DNA of 64,000 nt from Pinus tabuliformis (GCA_031772625.1 CM062817.1:953291705-953355704); one strand, 5' to 3'. Shown: positions 32,737 through 45,761, numbered from the stretch's first letter. Numbers and translations: made by a program. The notes: a model not told the origin generated them from the letters alone.

Positions 32737-34588
32737 TGTTTGGTCAATTTAGTGATGTCTAAATTGCAACTTTTAAATGTCAACCCGGGGCTCGTAAGCT
32801 GATGAAGTGAGGTGTACTATATGTACTTAGATAACCTTTTCTTAGTCTTTTGTCGTTTTTAGCTTTTTTTTTAAGTTTGTTTTCGAATGTATCTTTCCTA
32901 CTGTGATGTGATGGAAATGTAATAAAGCAAGTGAAATGTGGATGATTGTGGTGATCTCTAAATGATTTCTCAAAAATTAAAAAGTATTCTACAAGAAAGC
33001 TTGAACAACAACTGCAATAAAATCAACTCTTAAAGGAAAATAAAGACATCAAATAAAGGACTAATGACATCGGCCCAGTATCTCTGCTGCTAAATGAAAA
33101 TGAAAATGAAATCTATATTAAATCCAACTAAAAGTAAGAACAACTATCTCACACTATTTCAACTCTTCAACTTAATCTTCTCCATGAAAATATATCATGA
33201 AATGTTAAGCAATGTGAAATCTAAGTGAAACTACATAAAAGAGACTAGTCACAATACTTTAACTTTCTCTTAACCTTTTGCCTTTCAGCTGAATTTATCA
33301 TGTAAGAAACAGTTATGAATAAGTCAAGTAATGTGAGTTCTAAAGCAAACTAAATCAAGCTATACTAAGTGATATTTTGGCTCCCAATAAAGCTATTTGA
33401 TTATGGAAAAGGAACCATCAATAGATGAACAACTTGATATCTAAGAGCAGAAAGTAAATATGCAAGTTAAAGAAATGACAGTAAGGAAAATCAAAACTGC
33501 AAAACAATGAAGGTCAGCAACATAGACAAGATGATCACGCATGCCACTAGTTATGAAAAGAAAAGAAGGAAAACTGTCCCGGGCTTGGCTAAGAAACCTG
33601 CATAACACACTGATCAGTCATGAACATAAAAGTGCAGAAATGTAAATCAACAGAAATCAAAGTTTATGTACAGCTAATATACATGTTGAAAAGAAATAAA
33701 AATGCAGCAATTTAAAAGACATCTGTACAGCTAATATACATGAAACAAGAAAAAAAAATGCAAGAAATTAAAGGTTACTGTACAGGGCTTCAGCAAACAG
33801 GGGCCCTGTGCCTACTTCAGCCGGTTCAAGGAGCACTTATACGCTTAAATGCAAAACAGTCTTCTCATGTATTGAACATCAAATGTAAAGTACAGTGGGG
33901 AGCTCAAAATTACATACAAAACGATTACAAAAACAATTAACTCTACATCGTTCAAGGACGCTTTATTTATAGGGAGAAAGCAAACTACTTTAACGAGATC
34001 TATGCTATTCAACCAGCTGTTTAAAAACATGTGAATCCTCTGCGTCCCCGGATCTAGGTAACTGTCATCGTGTTCATTCAATCTGGAGAGTATGGCTGTT
34101 GGATTCGTGCTTCTAGATTGTCTCCGTGGCTGAGGATGATGCCTCTTAGCTTCACGTGCCCAAAAACAGAGCAACGCAGAGCCGTGCCACCGCTGAACAC
34201 TCCTGTTGACTGGTATTTGCCTCCTCATTGACCGCGGGCTTTTATGGCTGTTCTGGGTGAACTGGAGGGACACGTCCCATGTCCTTGACTCTTGGAACTT
34301 GCCCATGTGGCTCATCTTCTCGGAGGACACCTGTAACATATCATTTAATAAAACAGCTACGGAATCCTGTGCTGGCTGCAGAAACCTGGATCAGCTGCGG
34401 AAACCTGTGTTGGCTGCGGAAACGCAGCACTCTGAACCAAAATTCTAAACCAAACAACAGTCATTAGCATAGTTAGAAAACCATGTAAAAAGTCCTAAAA
34501 TACAATGATTTAATCAACTTGGTGGATGAAATGAGTGGGAAAAGGAGGCTGAGAGGTGTATGGGAAGGTACAGGTTCAAGGCTCTACA
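32737..34588 (-). repeat. 5' LTR of the Athila-like element
   Basis: The direct partner of 21997-23896, with one copy of the 48-bp block. The TATA box TATAAATA is on the - strand at 33964-33971, so transcription would start near 33935 and run towards gag. U3 carries three GCTGCGGAAAC-type motifs (34375-34423). Confidence 0.96.
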
Positions 34589-35900
34589 ATATTCATCAAA
34601 CATACTTTTCATTCAATCATTCATATAAACACATGGCAAGAATTATGAGCTATTGTAATACATATAGAGAAACACTCTGAAGTATATTTAACCAGTGATG
34701 ATTCTTTTAATGCATTATGTATCCTTACTTGTTATCTACATTTTCAAGGATTGCAAGAACATAATGACTGAAAATTACCTCAATTATTTTCTTTGAAACT
34801 CTTGGATGTCATCATTTTCTGCATTTTTATTTTAAGTGCCAATCTAGTGAATCCTCCAGGGATATTTTGGGTATGAATCCATTTAATACTTCTCTGGTAG
34901 GCTATAAAATAACACTTACTCATGCATAATAATTAAAAATAATAATAACATTTCCCAGTCAAGGATTTTGCCAAACACTTGGTATCATATCCTAAACCCC
35001 TTTCTAAAACATGTCTCTAATTACATATTTCAATTAAAATTAAACAAAACCATAACTCATGAAACTCTTACCCAAGTCCTTTAGAAATTATTTAATGCAA
35101 TTACCTTTAGCATATTCTCGGTCTCCTCTATAAAATGCTACAATACCAAGTTTAGTACCATAAAGTACACCAATAATAATTCCAATCTTGAGATCTAAAC
35201 ATCCATAAGTATAGATTTCTCTTAGTCGTCATTTTCAATTATCCAATAAGGTTGTAGATAACATAAGCTTAAACCCAAAATTAGATGCTTACAACAATTT
35301 AAATTTCTACCTTTTCTTTTATGCTAATGCTATACTACAATTTTAGAACAATTAAATTATACCTGATAAGATATTCAACTCTAATCACTGAGAATATGAT
35401 CCATCTTTGATTCCTTAAACAACTCATTTGAACCATCTATTTTTTGACCCAACCATATCCAGGGATAACTTCTTCCCCTGGAACCCCCGAGTTGTAAGGG
35501 CTCACAAATTGTACCAAAATATAGTAGTAGGGAGATTAGATATACAAGGAAAGCTGAGGAAGATAAGTTTCACTTCCTCTCAATACACTCCTGATCAACT
35601 CCATTGGGTAGAGCTACTTAGTAATTCATATTAGCATTTGGATACTCTCTAGGTTTCTCCTTCTCCCAGTATTCTTTAAATATCTCCAACTCTTGGTATC
35701 ACAATGCACCTCTCTCTCCCCCCAAGTGAGAATACATGAGACACATATATAGGAGGAGCAAAAAATTATTGTCATAAAGGAGAATTAATATGCATTCCTT
35801 GAGGAAAAACAACATATTCCATTTATAGGAATGTAACCCATGCCATTAAGGAGAGGTATTCATGCGTTCGCTAAGGAGAGTGTAACTTATGCATTAAAGA
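34589..35900 (-). repeat. Dispersed repeat copy 1, right part
   Basis: Continues 20531-21996 after the Athila-like insertion. It aligns with 42905-43417, 47389-47875 and 57168-57463. A TATA-type site (CCTATATATGTG on the - strand, about 35744-35753) is shared with copy 2 (about 57316-57325). The right end has degenerate repeats of the kind CATTAAGGAGAG. No gene. Confidence 0.7.
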
Positions 35901-38900
35901 GAGCATAAGAGAAAACTTTTATGACATGTTTTTAACTAGTGTAAGAGGAATGTGCCATGTCTTTCATGAGTGCATAAGAAAGAGAGTAATGTATCATTAA
36001 AAGAGAGCATTATGTAGAACCATGGGAGTCATCAAAGAGAGAGGTGTGAAGTGTTTGAGGTGAAGAAGGTGACTTGTAATTCCTTTTAATAATAATCTAA
36101 TAGTCTTATAAAAGATAATATTAATATTAATGATTAAGTTAATATTGAACTATTAGGATTGATTAGTCATAAGGTAAGTTATTTTCCTTCAACTATTCTT
36201 GATTACCAATTGATGCAAGGTGATTTACTGTTTTTAGAAAGTCATACTTTAGATGCTAGATGATATTTCATGGATTTAGGAATTTGCACCCTAATTTCCA
36301 TGGCTTCTCATCTACTCTTCTTTGAAACTCTGTGTTTCACTTAAGGTACTAATTATGAGCTCATACCCATATCATGGTTCATTGGTAAGGTTTTGTTTCA
36401 AGACCAAGAATTGGATAAGACTTCCACAATCATTTTGGTTTTGAAGACTTTTGAAGAAATGACTTCCACAGTATTTTATAATTTGAATAGCCTTGTTTGC
36501 AAATAACCAAGCCCCCTGCCACATCATGCTCAGTACATGTTTAAGCATATATAATCATAAAAGTAATGTGTCATCCATAAATCATAGTTAACCATATGTT
36601 GCACATAAAAATGATCATCCATGGATCCATGTGTCTCAATCCTTGATCACCATCCATGGCATACATCTATGTCCAAACTAGGTTGCAAAAAGAGAAAAAA
36701 TCAATAATATGCACTTAATGAAAATCATTCTTTATCATAAGAACGTAGAAATCATGTAACCTAAACTAGGTGTATAGAATACAAGCATATACATAAGTCT
36801 GACATGCATAATATTTATATCACTGCATTAAAATCACCCTCTCCAAGTGTCATCAAAACTATCTAACCAAGAAGGGACACTGCATACTCCCCCTCTTGGG
36901 TTAAACTTGGACAAAGTTTTACTACAGTCATAAGATACTTAGTTCTTTTCCATTCTCCTATCAATAAGGTGTTAACCTTATGTATATTTATTTGAGATAT
37001 TTTTCTTCATTCCAGTTCATAGTTTAATGTTTGCTAAATTAGAAGCAACTTCATGAAAACCAGAACATATCATTCGTAATCAAGTAGAAAATATATCTAT
37101 ACAATATTAGACATGTTTTGATATAAAATGCCAAAAATTTATATATCAAAACCAACTATACAATTTATGATACCATATCAGAATAGTATTTTATGTAATT
37201 GATATGACATTCACTTGAATTATCTATAATAAATTTATATTCTACATGTTGTTCTCTCTCATATTCTGTGTGACTCCTAATGTGTAATCTTCTCGGTTTT
37301 ATAGTATGTTGATATTTCAAAACTATAAATAGCTCACACATTAGTTGTATAAACAACAATGATGGTTCATCCCATCTCACATTTAAATTTGCATATAAGA
37401 AGCACCAAATCATCCAGATACAATTGCTAGTGAAACTACACAAGAAAACATGAGGTCATATATAAAACCCACTCTTACATCCCACTTGATCTATGTCTTC
37501 TCAATCCAAGTTTCCTCTTTTCATTCCATAAGACATCCCTTTAATCAAAATCTTTAGGATCTACCTACAGCTTTTACTAAAGATTTAATCTTTTTAGGAA
37601 AAATCACAATTTGAGGTACAAGATACCAATTTATTTGTTTTTAACTAACAAGCTAAGGTTCCGTACAATCCTCATTGACTCACTTTTGTATTATAGACCA
37701 TTCCTTGAGTTCCCATAATCTTCATTATTATTCACTTCTCTTACTTGAGAATCAATTATGAATGACTTTGTTAGAATATCTTCATTCCAAAAACAAATTA
37801 ATGATATATTTTCGAAAGTGGTTTGTAATCAAGAAAATCTTTCATAATTATGTAAATACAATATCTATATTATTGAACCTATTTTGATAATTGTAATTTA
37901 ACCTATTTTCCAACTATAAAATTGCTCGTGATTTATATTCAATAGTTAATCAATTCATTTGGTTTTAGGTCTTATTCATTACTATTAATACATACACAAA
38001 AACAAGCTATGAAAACCATACATTTCTCAAACTATGAAGAATCTTTTTGAATTTAAATAAGATTTAGGCTATCGCAAGGGAATTTCTAGCCTAAAGCTAA
38101 GCCAGCCCCCTTTTTTTAAGGAGAATTACCACCCTCTCAAAATATTACAACCTTTGTAGGACTAATAACTACTCATACAACTATACATCCAAAAAAAAAT
38201 TACTAAATCCAACAATCTCTTCCATTCCACATACAATATAATCATCTTAGGTTTCTAAATCATTCAACAATTCCAGTGCATCAAAATGTGATCTCATCTC
38301 CTTCAATTTCTGTCTCAAAAAATATCACATGAAAATATTCTTGTAAAACAAGAACTCAAATAAGCTTTTCAATATTCACATACCTTTTACTTTAAGTTCA
38401 AATAAAATAGTGTCCTCGCCTCAAAATATGTTTATCTCTAAGCATGTTATTCTCTTAACAATATATAAGTTAGTCAAATTTGAAGAAAGCATTTCATCAA
38501 GTTGATAAACAATATGAATTTTGACTTGATTTCCTAACTAACAATAGTTTAGAGCAGTTCATGAGTTCAATCATCATAATTTCTCTAGTTAATTTAGTTG
38601 AATACAATTCAACCAGTATGCAATTGATAAAATCATTAAGGAGACTATTATGGATTTCCTAACACAGCAATATGAAATCTTCTTTAAATATGATGGAACT
38701 AATTTGTCTTAAGCCAATACAAAAGATACTTTATCAACTTATCGCAATAATAATTTTACACATCTTCAAGCATTTGAAAATAAAATCTATTAATCTACCT
38801 AAATCACATACAAAAGAATTACAATACTAGAGGAAGGATACCTAGTTCACACATGAATACTATATTAAAAAAGTTATTCCAAACATTCTAAGCCAACTAA

Positions 38901-39015
38901 TGGTGTTAACTATACCAATATTAGTATCTTCATTTGTAATAAAAAGAAAATAATGGATTTAAGCCTCAAGGAAATTCAAGTTTTTGCGGAACATTCCTAA
39001 AAAATGAAACACTAG
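35901..39015. other. AT-rich stretch without recognised features
   Basis: No open frame above about 90 codons has any family resemblance, and no repeat shared with the rest of the window was seen. Around 36000-36230 there are runs of AATATTAAT-type sequence. Confidence 0.5.
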
Positions 39016-39192
39016 GTTTGTTTGGAGAGCGCCTCAAATATCACTAGAGAAGAAAAATACCAAAGACGAAAGATTAGTGAGGCTCTTGAAATTATAAAAC
39101 ATCCGCAGAATCTCAACAGGGACAACAGTATCGAGATTAGTGGAAGTTGGCTTCCTTTAATCAATGGGATTAGGACCACCAGTGCATCTCAG
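39016..39192 (+). pseudogene. Probable Penelope-like element C-terminal exon (GIY-YIG region end)
   Basis: About 59 codons read ESASNITREEKYQRR, KISEALEIIKHPQNLNRD and SGSWLPLI. The pattern (R/K)xxxEAxEIxKHPxNxNRDxG followed by a tryptophan-leucine/lysine-proline is the signature of the C-terminal end of Penelope-like retroelements, just after their GIY-YIG endonuclease. The block is preceded by an in-frame TAG that overlaps an acceptor-like AG (39014-39015). It ends in CAG followed by GTAATGAG, a good splice donor. No RT or upstream endonuclease sequence was found nearby, so it is a fragment or a far-spaced exon. The family call is by motif recollection and could be wrong. Confidence 0.5.
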
Positions 39193-40337
39193 GTAATGAG
39201 GTAACTACTCCCCTCTTATTATATTCTTCTTATCTCATATTAAAATATAAATAAAAATAAAGTAAAAATAGTTAAAGATAAGTTATTATTATGATTCTTA
39301 ATAATAATTCCATTATAATAATTAATTATAGATTAGTTACAATAATAATAAGAATAATTCATTTATACTAATAATTATTATTAGTATCAAATAATTTTTT
39401 TTAACAACAATTAATTATTATAAATCATTTAGTTTACTAACCAATCAATTTAGAATGAACATATAATAATAATAATAATTAATCATTATAATATCTATTT
39501 ATTAATTTATCAATCAATTAGTTTATAATAAAATAATTTCAAGTTATCCTAATTAAGATAAAAAATAATTAAGTATGCATCTTATTATAATATCTATTAA
39601 CTATTTAATTAATTAAATATAGTAAAATTAGTGATAATAATAAAATAAATTCAATTATCTTTTATTAATAAAAAAATAAAAAAATTAATTAGCATAATTA
39701 TTAATTAATAAATTAACCAATTAACTAAAATTAAAATATAATAATAACTTAATATTTTTTAGAATAATCCATTAACTAATTAAACTAATCAATCATTACA
39801 ATAACATTATACATAATCTATTAATATTAATAAAAATAAAAACTATTCATTAATATAATATCTATAGCTATTCATTAATTATAATATCTATTAACTATTT
39901 AATTAATTAAATCTAATAAAATTAGTGATAATAATAAAATAAAATAAATTTATCTTTTATTAATAATAAAAAATTAATTATCATAATTATTAATTAATTA
40001 ATTAAGTCATTAAAATTAAGATATAATAATAATAACTAAAAAAATTTAATAGAATCCATTAACTAATTAAACTAATCAATCATTACAATAACAATATACA
40101 TAATCTATTAATATTAATAAAAATAAAAACGGTTGATTAAAGATCTTTTAATAAAAATAAAATAATAAAATACAAGTTATTATAAAGATTATAATAAAAC
40201 TTTAAAACATGGTTAAAAATTATTATAAATAAAAATTAAAACAAATTAACTAAAAATAAAAACAAATTAAAAAATTTTAAAGTCGACATCGTCTCCTTGA
40301 AATCAAAATATCTTAACACTATTTATCCTCTCACTAG
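39193..40337 (+). other. Possible intron between the two Penelope-like exons
   Basis: 1,145 bp from GTAATGAG to TCACTAG, extremely AT-rich. It contains a direct tandem repeat of about 290 bp. The donor is good; the acceptor lacks a strong pyrimidine tract, so this is tentative. Confidence 0.3.
39588..40135. repeat. AT-rich tandem repeat, unit about 290 bp, two copies
   Basis: Copy starts are at 39591 and 39885 (TATCTATTAACTATTTAATT). A later anchor (ATTAACTAATTAAACTAATC) lies at 39771 and 40058, giving 287-294 bp spacing. Confidence 0.85.
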
Positions 40338-40484
40338 TCTCTTCTTCTATCATCATTCAATGATTGTCTTGATGATGGATCCCTGTTGGGATTTGAAACG
40401 TTGACAAGTATGAATATTACTGTGAATACTCCGAGATTCAAATTAAGAAATAAAAAATCATGTTACAAATCTCTATCCATTTAA
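40338..40484 (+). pseudogene. Possible last exon of the Penelope-like fragment
   Basis: In phase with the preceding donor, 48 codons read LSSFNDCLDDGSLLGFETLT and SMNITVNTPRF before a TAA at 40482. The composition is gene-like in contrast to the surrounding AT-rich DNA. The link to the upstream exon rests only on phase and splice-like dinucleotides. Confidence 0.3.
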
Positions 40485-41439
40485 CTTTAAAAAAAGTAGT
40501 TTTTCTTCTTTTCCCTCCAAAATATTTACATGTACCTCTTTTTAAATTTAAAGGATTTTGATTAGTTTACATATTATGACATGGAAATTACATGAAAATT
40601 TCATGGGTGCTTTTAGGCTAAAATTTCCTCTAATGCATGATGAATTAAATTATCACATTAATTGAATCTCAGCCTTACACTTGTTACAAAGTGCCAAAGC
40701 ATACACACCAAAGTCATCATGCTATAGTGAATATTAAGCCAATATTTTTCTTCATAGATACGATTTCAACCAATAAAAATGGCTACTAAGCCCATATCAC
40801 ATTGATAATGATGCATTAAACGTATATGCAACCATGCCTGCACTCCATATATTACACTAACCCATTGATAATCAAGCCATTCACACGCTTAGGTTTAAAC
40901 CCAACTTTCTCAACCACATCCTTTCCCAACATGTCTTTAAGTCTTTTAACATATTTTTAATCATTTGTCTTAACAAAAATATAAAGGAATATAAGAAAGT
41001 ATTCCTTTTATTTAACGAGTTTCTAAATCACTTGATAATAGTAATATCCCTTATGCAAACAATATGCTTCAAAGTCAACATACACAATAGTTCAACATGC
41101 TTGCTTGTAGGTTTATGTTGTATGAATGTTGATTTATGTCAATTACCACCTTACCTACCATCAATAATATAGAGAAGTGAAGGTCACATTGAACACTAAT
41201 ACCTATTTTTTTTCATAATATGACTAACTTAGTTATCATATGTAATCATGTTCCTTTGTCTATTTCAACATAAGGAGTCATGGATAACTTTCCCTTAAAA
41301 CTAATTTCAAAACACATTTCTCCTCAAGTTTAAAAGATGATAACATGTGCTCATTTCATACTTATACATGAGCTCTAAGTAAGACTAGAAATAAATTCCA
41401 CCATAATTCCATGTGCTAGGATTAAGCTAGATCAACATA
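40485..41439. other. Stretch without recognised features
   Basis: AT-rich; no open frame or repeat family recognised before copy 2 of the dispersed repeat begins near 41440. Confidence 0.5.
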
Positions 41440-43417
41440 TTTTATTTCCTAGATTATGTTGAATAAGCTACACTTATTGGCTCTTGATATCATAATGACA
41501 ATGTACGCCACAAGAACCTAAAATATTATGCTTCTATCACAAAAATCACATATAAAGGTATGAGTATTGACCTACCTGTAATAGGGTAATTGAAGGAAGA
41601 ATATGCCTCTCTTCATCAGAAAATATAATAAATATGATATAATTATGAAGTGGAAAAATGGAATGACAAATAATATTGATCCAACCACATTTCAAAATTC
41701 ATCGACTAAAAATTACTAATCCCAATTTCTAAAGAAAACAAATATTTGCAAAAATGCAATGTTGCAATTATGAGACTTGTATGATAAATGTTTCAACAAG
41801 AGGAGCTACTATTACAAATTCAAAAGAATATTTTTCTTCAAAAAGTTCCAAATAAACAATGGACCTGCCAAAATTGGGCACAAATAGTTTTTTGCTATAG
41901 TCATTGAAACAAATGATTACACCTATGAATACATGCAACTCGAACAACATATTATGCTCACTTGCCCTAGTAATTAAATCCTATAAAATTGTTCATTGTA
42001 AAATTATTTCCAAAGAGAACCCTCTATTTTTTTATGATAGTTTTAGATAGTAAAAGTAACAACTGTCCTAGTTGCATTCACACTTGAACAAATTATTAAA
42101 TTCATTTTCACATTCATACAAACACTTTCAAACATAGGAAGCTACATCCATTAAATAATCTCTTCATAAAGTTTTAGTACATAAAAGTAGTAAGGCATTT
42201 ACTCTAACAATTTATATGCACAAAAGCTACAATCATTGAGGCCTTTTAACAAACACTTTGCAAACATGCAATCTACAGCCATTGAGGCCTTTTGACAAAC
42301 ACTTTGCAAGCATGCAATCTACAACCATTGAGGCATTTTGTCAAACACTTTGTAAGCATACAATCTATAACCATTGAGGCATTTTGTCAAACACTTGGAA
42401 GCCATAATCTCTTAAGGAAATTTTGACATGAATCTAAGATTCTTCCTCAACCTATTTAGCTCATAAAATTTATAAATTAATTATTCAAATGTCGGAATAT
42501 TAAAATAGGGTCTAAAGCATATTATTCTTTCACCAGAAACTCAACGACATACGAACACAATTAGCATCAGTTTTCTGCAAAATCAAACAGATTTATGATT
42601 CACGTTCTAAAAAGCATATTTCTGGAATCAAATCAAGGGTTATAGGTCCTTTTTGATAGAGATAACCCTAATGTTGTCCCGAGTCATTACGAAACCACCC
42701 ATGGATGAATTTTTTTAAACTAGAAATTATTTTGACTTATGGAATTTCATTTACAAATTTTTTCAAAGAGATGGCATGCAAATTTTAATATACATCCATG
42801 CATAAAAAATGACGACATAGAATTAAGATATAATTACTTATGCATTGTCTAAATTCTTTCTAAACCATTTCATATAATGTAAGTGAATTGAAGGGTTTAA
42901 GGTTCATCAATCATTATTTTCATTCAATCATTCCTACAAACACATGGCAAGCATCTTGTCTATTGTAAACACATATAGAAAAACTCCAAAATAAGATTGA
43001 GCCAATGATGATTCTTTTAGTGCATTATGTATCGTTACCTGTTATATACATTTGAAAGGATTGGAAACACACAATCACTGGAAATTACCTCAATTATTTT
43101 TTTTAAAACTCTTGGTTGCCATGCATTTCAATTTTAAGAGTTGATATAGTGAATCCTCTAGGTATATTCTGGGTATGCATCCATTTCCTACTTCTCTGGT
43201 AGGTTCCAAATTAACACTTATTCATGCATAATAATTAAAAATAATAATAATAGCATTACCCATTCAAGGATTTTTCCATACACTTCGCAACATATCTTGA
43301 AACCCTTTCTAAAACATGCCTTTAATTATTTCAATTAATAGGAAGCAAAACCATAACTCATGAAAATCTTACCCAAGTCCTTTGGAAATATTTATTGTAA
43401 TTAACTTTAGCATTAGT
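41440..43417 (-). repeat. Dispersed repeat copy 2, first part
   Basis: Aligns with 20531-21996 plus 34589 to about 35110. The junction where copy 1 is interrupted is uninterrupted here (near 42904), which confirms that the Athila-like element was inserted into copy 1. The - strand reads ATGATATCAAGAGCC near 41469-41483, again like a worn initiator-Met primer site. Confidence 0.7.
42234..42417. repeat. 46-bp tandem repeat, four units (copy 2)
   Basis: Same array as at 21326-21509. Units start at 42234, 42280, 42326 and 42372, so the array predates the divergence of the two copies. Confidence 0.9.
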
Positions 43418-44454
43418 TGTTGGAATTTCTAAGTCTAACTATTAGAAATCCTTCCTGTACTTTCTGATTTATTTCTTCCTACTTGTTCTGTTAATTAACA
43501 AGTTATTTACCACATAAATATTGAAAATAAATACAAGTACAGTCTCAACATATACAGATCATCAACTGAAGGAAAAACAAGCACACAAGTGACACCGTTA
43601 TTTTTAGACTAATGTCCCCAGAAAACCCAATGCAGCAAAATTGGTGCACCTTTCTAAGGGTTTTATTATTAAGTAGTTTCGAAATACAATTTGGGTGCTA
43701 GAAATGGCTTGCCAAACGGAGAATTCCCTCAGTAGTAGTACCTCTCAGTTGGAGACAAACATCAGCCACAATCTGCCCCACGAAATCTCCCAGTGTCAAC
43801 CTCTAGGGTCTACGTTAGTCTTTCTAGCCCACTGTCAGCCTCTTAGGGCTCCGTGTCAGCCTCTAGAGCCTCTGTGTCTCCCACGCTAACCCTCCTCAGG
43901 CTGCGCAGCTCCTGGATACCTCTACGTGGCCTCTGGTTGCTTCTGCATGGCCTATGGGTGGCTCTGTGTCAACCCTCTCCTGGCTTCTGGGTTGATGCTC
44001 TCGGTACTATCTTTGCCTCTCTATTACTGCATTCACTGGCCCTTAGTTGAAACTCTAATCACTTCTTCGATTTCCTCAGCAAGCACTACCCCAGAAAATC
44101 AAATTCTTGATCAACTCGGTGTGTTCTCCAACTGACCCTCCAGCCTCCTCTTATACTTTTCTCATTGACAATTCAACGACCGAGATTAAGTCCCTAATCA
44201 ATGGCTAATATTCGATCTAGCATGATCCATGACTTTTGGACCATTCTAACTTAGTTTTATATTAATTCACATTAATATTTTACGTTCCCTAAGTTTATAC
44301 TTAGAGACTCAATTAAATATATTAATTATTTTAATATATCCCAAACTGGTTAGATTCTTCCCAAACCATTTCTGGGTATTGAAGATCTCATTTCCTTTAG
44401 GCTCTCCACCAATTTTCATGGATAGAGCACATCTGATGCTACCCCAAATCAACA
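43418..44454 (-). repeat. 3' LTR of the gag-only copia element
   Basis: Pairs with 46362-47388. The + strand begins TGTTGGAATTTCTAAG and ends CAAATCAACA. The middle (43790-44000) has a run of CT-rich degenerate repeats built on CAGCCTCTAG and CTCCTGG. Confidence 0.9.
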
Positions 44455-44463
44455 CTCCCTCTT
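44455..44463 (-). other. Polypurine tract of the gag-only copia element
   Basis: The - strand reads AAGAGGGAG directly before the LTR (TGTTGATTTGG). Confidence 0.7.
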
Positions 44464-44885
44464 AGCGAGGACTATGCTCTAGTAATACTCCTCACTAAGC
44501 ATCACCTTGATCATCCGACATCGGTCCATGTGTTGATGCTAGGCCCGCTGCCCAACATCCTCTGCGCTATTGCATCATGTAATTTTACCCATGGCCCTGC
44601 CACTGCATCTACACTGCAACCCCTCTCATCATGCTGCCCATAACATTGCCACTGCTAACTGTTGCACTGCAACTCAGTCACTGAGAAGTAAGTAACTGAT
44701 CTCCCAACTATGACATCTTCGTCAGGCCAGAAACACTCTCAATTATAAATCTCCCTCTATCGCTCTATCCGCATCTGTCTCTACCAACATCCACCAATCC
44801 TACTACTCCTCTTCAGGGCTCCCATAGCAAGGTATAATCCAAGAGGTTGGGTACCTCGAGGATGCTACCCCTCATCGCATGTAGT

Positions 44886-45761
44886 CTGTCTAACTATAGC
44901 TCTATGTCTCCCCACTTCCTCTCAAGTGGTGTATGAGCACTCATGGTACACTCATCATCTATCTCCACTTCTTTCTCTGCCCTTGCTGGCACAGCCTTGG
45001 TCGTAGAAGCCTCTCCCTTGTTCTTCTTCCTCAGACACTGGCTCGCACAGTGACCTAGTTCCCCATAGCAGAATCATTTGACCTTGTAGAGGTCCTTCTT
45101 CTTCTGTTTCTCCTGCTTTACCTCAAATGATAGGTAAGCATCCTCCTCTTCCTCCTTCTTGATTCTGACCCCCATGCCACTACTTCCTGCCTTGGTTAGC
45201 CTTCTGATCTCTTCTTGACGAAGAGCCACCCACAGTTCCTCCCAATCTGGAAGGGTCAACCTGCCCAATATGCTCTAGACAAATACCTCCCAATCCTCTA
45301 AGACCACATTCAATGCGGTCCTCACCATCATCTCCTCATCCAGCATGGCCCCTATGGAAGTCAGTTGATCCCAGATATCCTTCAATCGACTGAGAAAGGT
45401 TTCTATGTTCTCCCTTCTACATGTGGTATGACCGCAACTGATTTTCTAGTAGCATCTTCCTCTGCGTAGAAGTATGCTGATACAATTTCATCAGGGCCTC
45501 ACACATTACATTTGCTGTGTCCTTTTTGGCAATATGTAGTATTACATGGTCCTTAACCCCGTCAAGAATGATGCTCTTGGCCCTCTCCATTGCCTCTTGG
45601 TACTTTTCATTCTCAACTAGATCAATTGGGATCGCTATCGTTTTCAAGGCGAAGTGTTTGAGATGATTCTTGTCTAGAATGGACAAGATCCTGTCCTTCC
45701 AAACTACGATTTTTGAGGCTCTGTCTAGTCTGTCCTGATCTCTTACCCCATTCACTGCCAT
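44886..45761 (-). pseudogene. Copia gag pseudogene of the gag-only element
   Basis: The start ATG is at 45761. The N-terminus reads VRDQDRLDRASKIVVWKDRI, then GVKDHVILHIAKKDTAN and LMKLYQHTSTQRKMLLENQL, all typical of the copia gag family. A frameshift near 45417 moves the rest to another frame (WDQLTSIGA, LGRLTLPDWEELWVALRQEE). The zinc knuckle near 45040-45080 is broken: the first Cys codon is a stop and the second position reads Tyr (FCYGELGHCASQC). The frame ends about 44886, with no pol motif after it. Confidence 0.85.

Larger units (their letters stand above)
21997..34588 (-). mobile_element. Athila-like Ty3/gypsy retrotransposon, young, nearly intact
   Basis: A 12,592-bp element on the - strand with perfect target duplication ATATT (21992-21996 and 34589-34593). 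The LTRs are 1,900 and 1,852 bp and carry TG...CA ends. By eye they differ by about 27 substitutions plus one 48-bp tandem duplication, near 1.5%. The primer site is tRNA-Asp type, as in the Athila lineage. Gene order is gag-protease-RT-RNase H-integrase, then a long spacer and a third ORF before the 3' LTR, again as in Athila. Two in-frame stops (one before integrase, one in the third ORF) are the only visible lesions. Confidence 0.96.
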
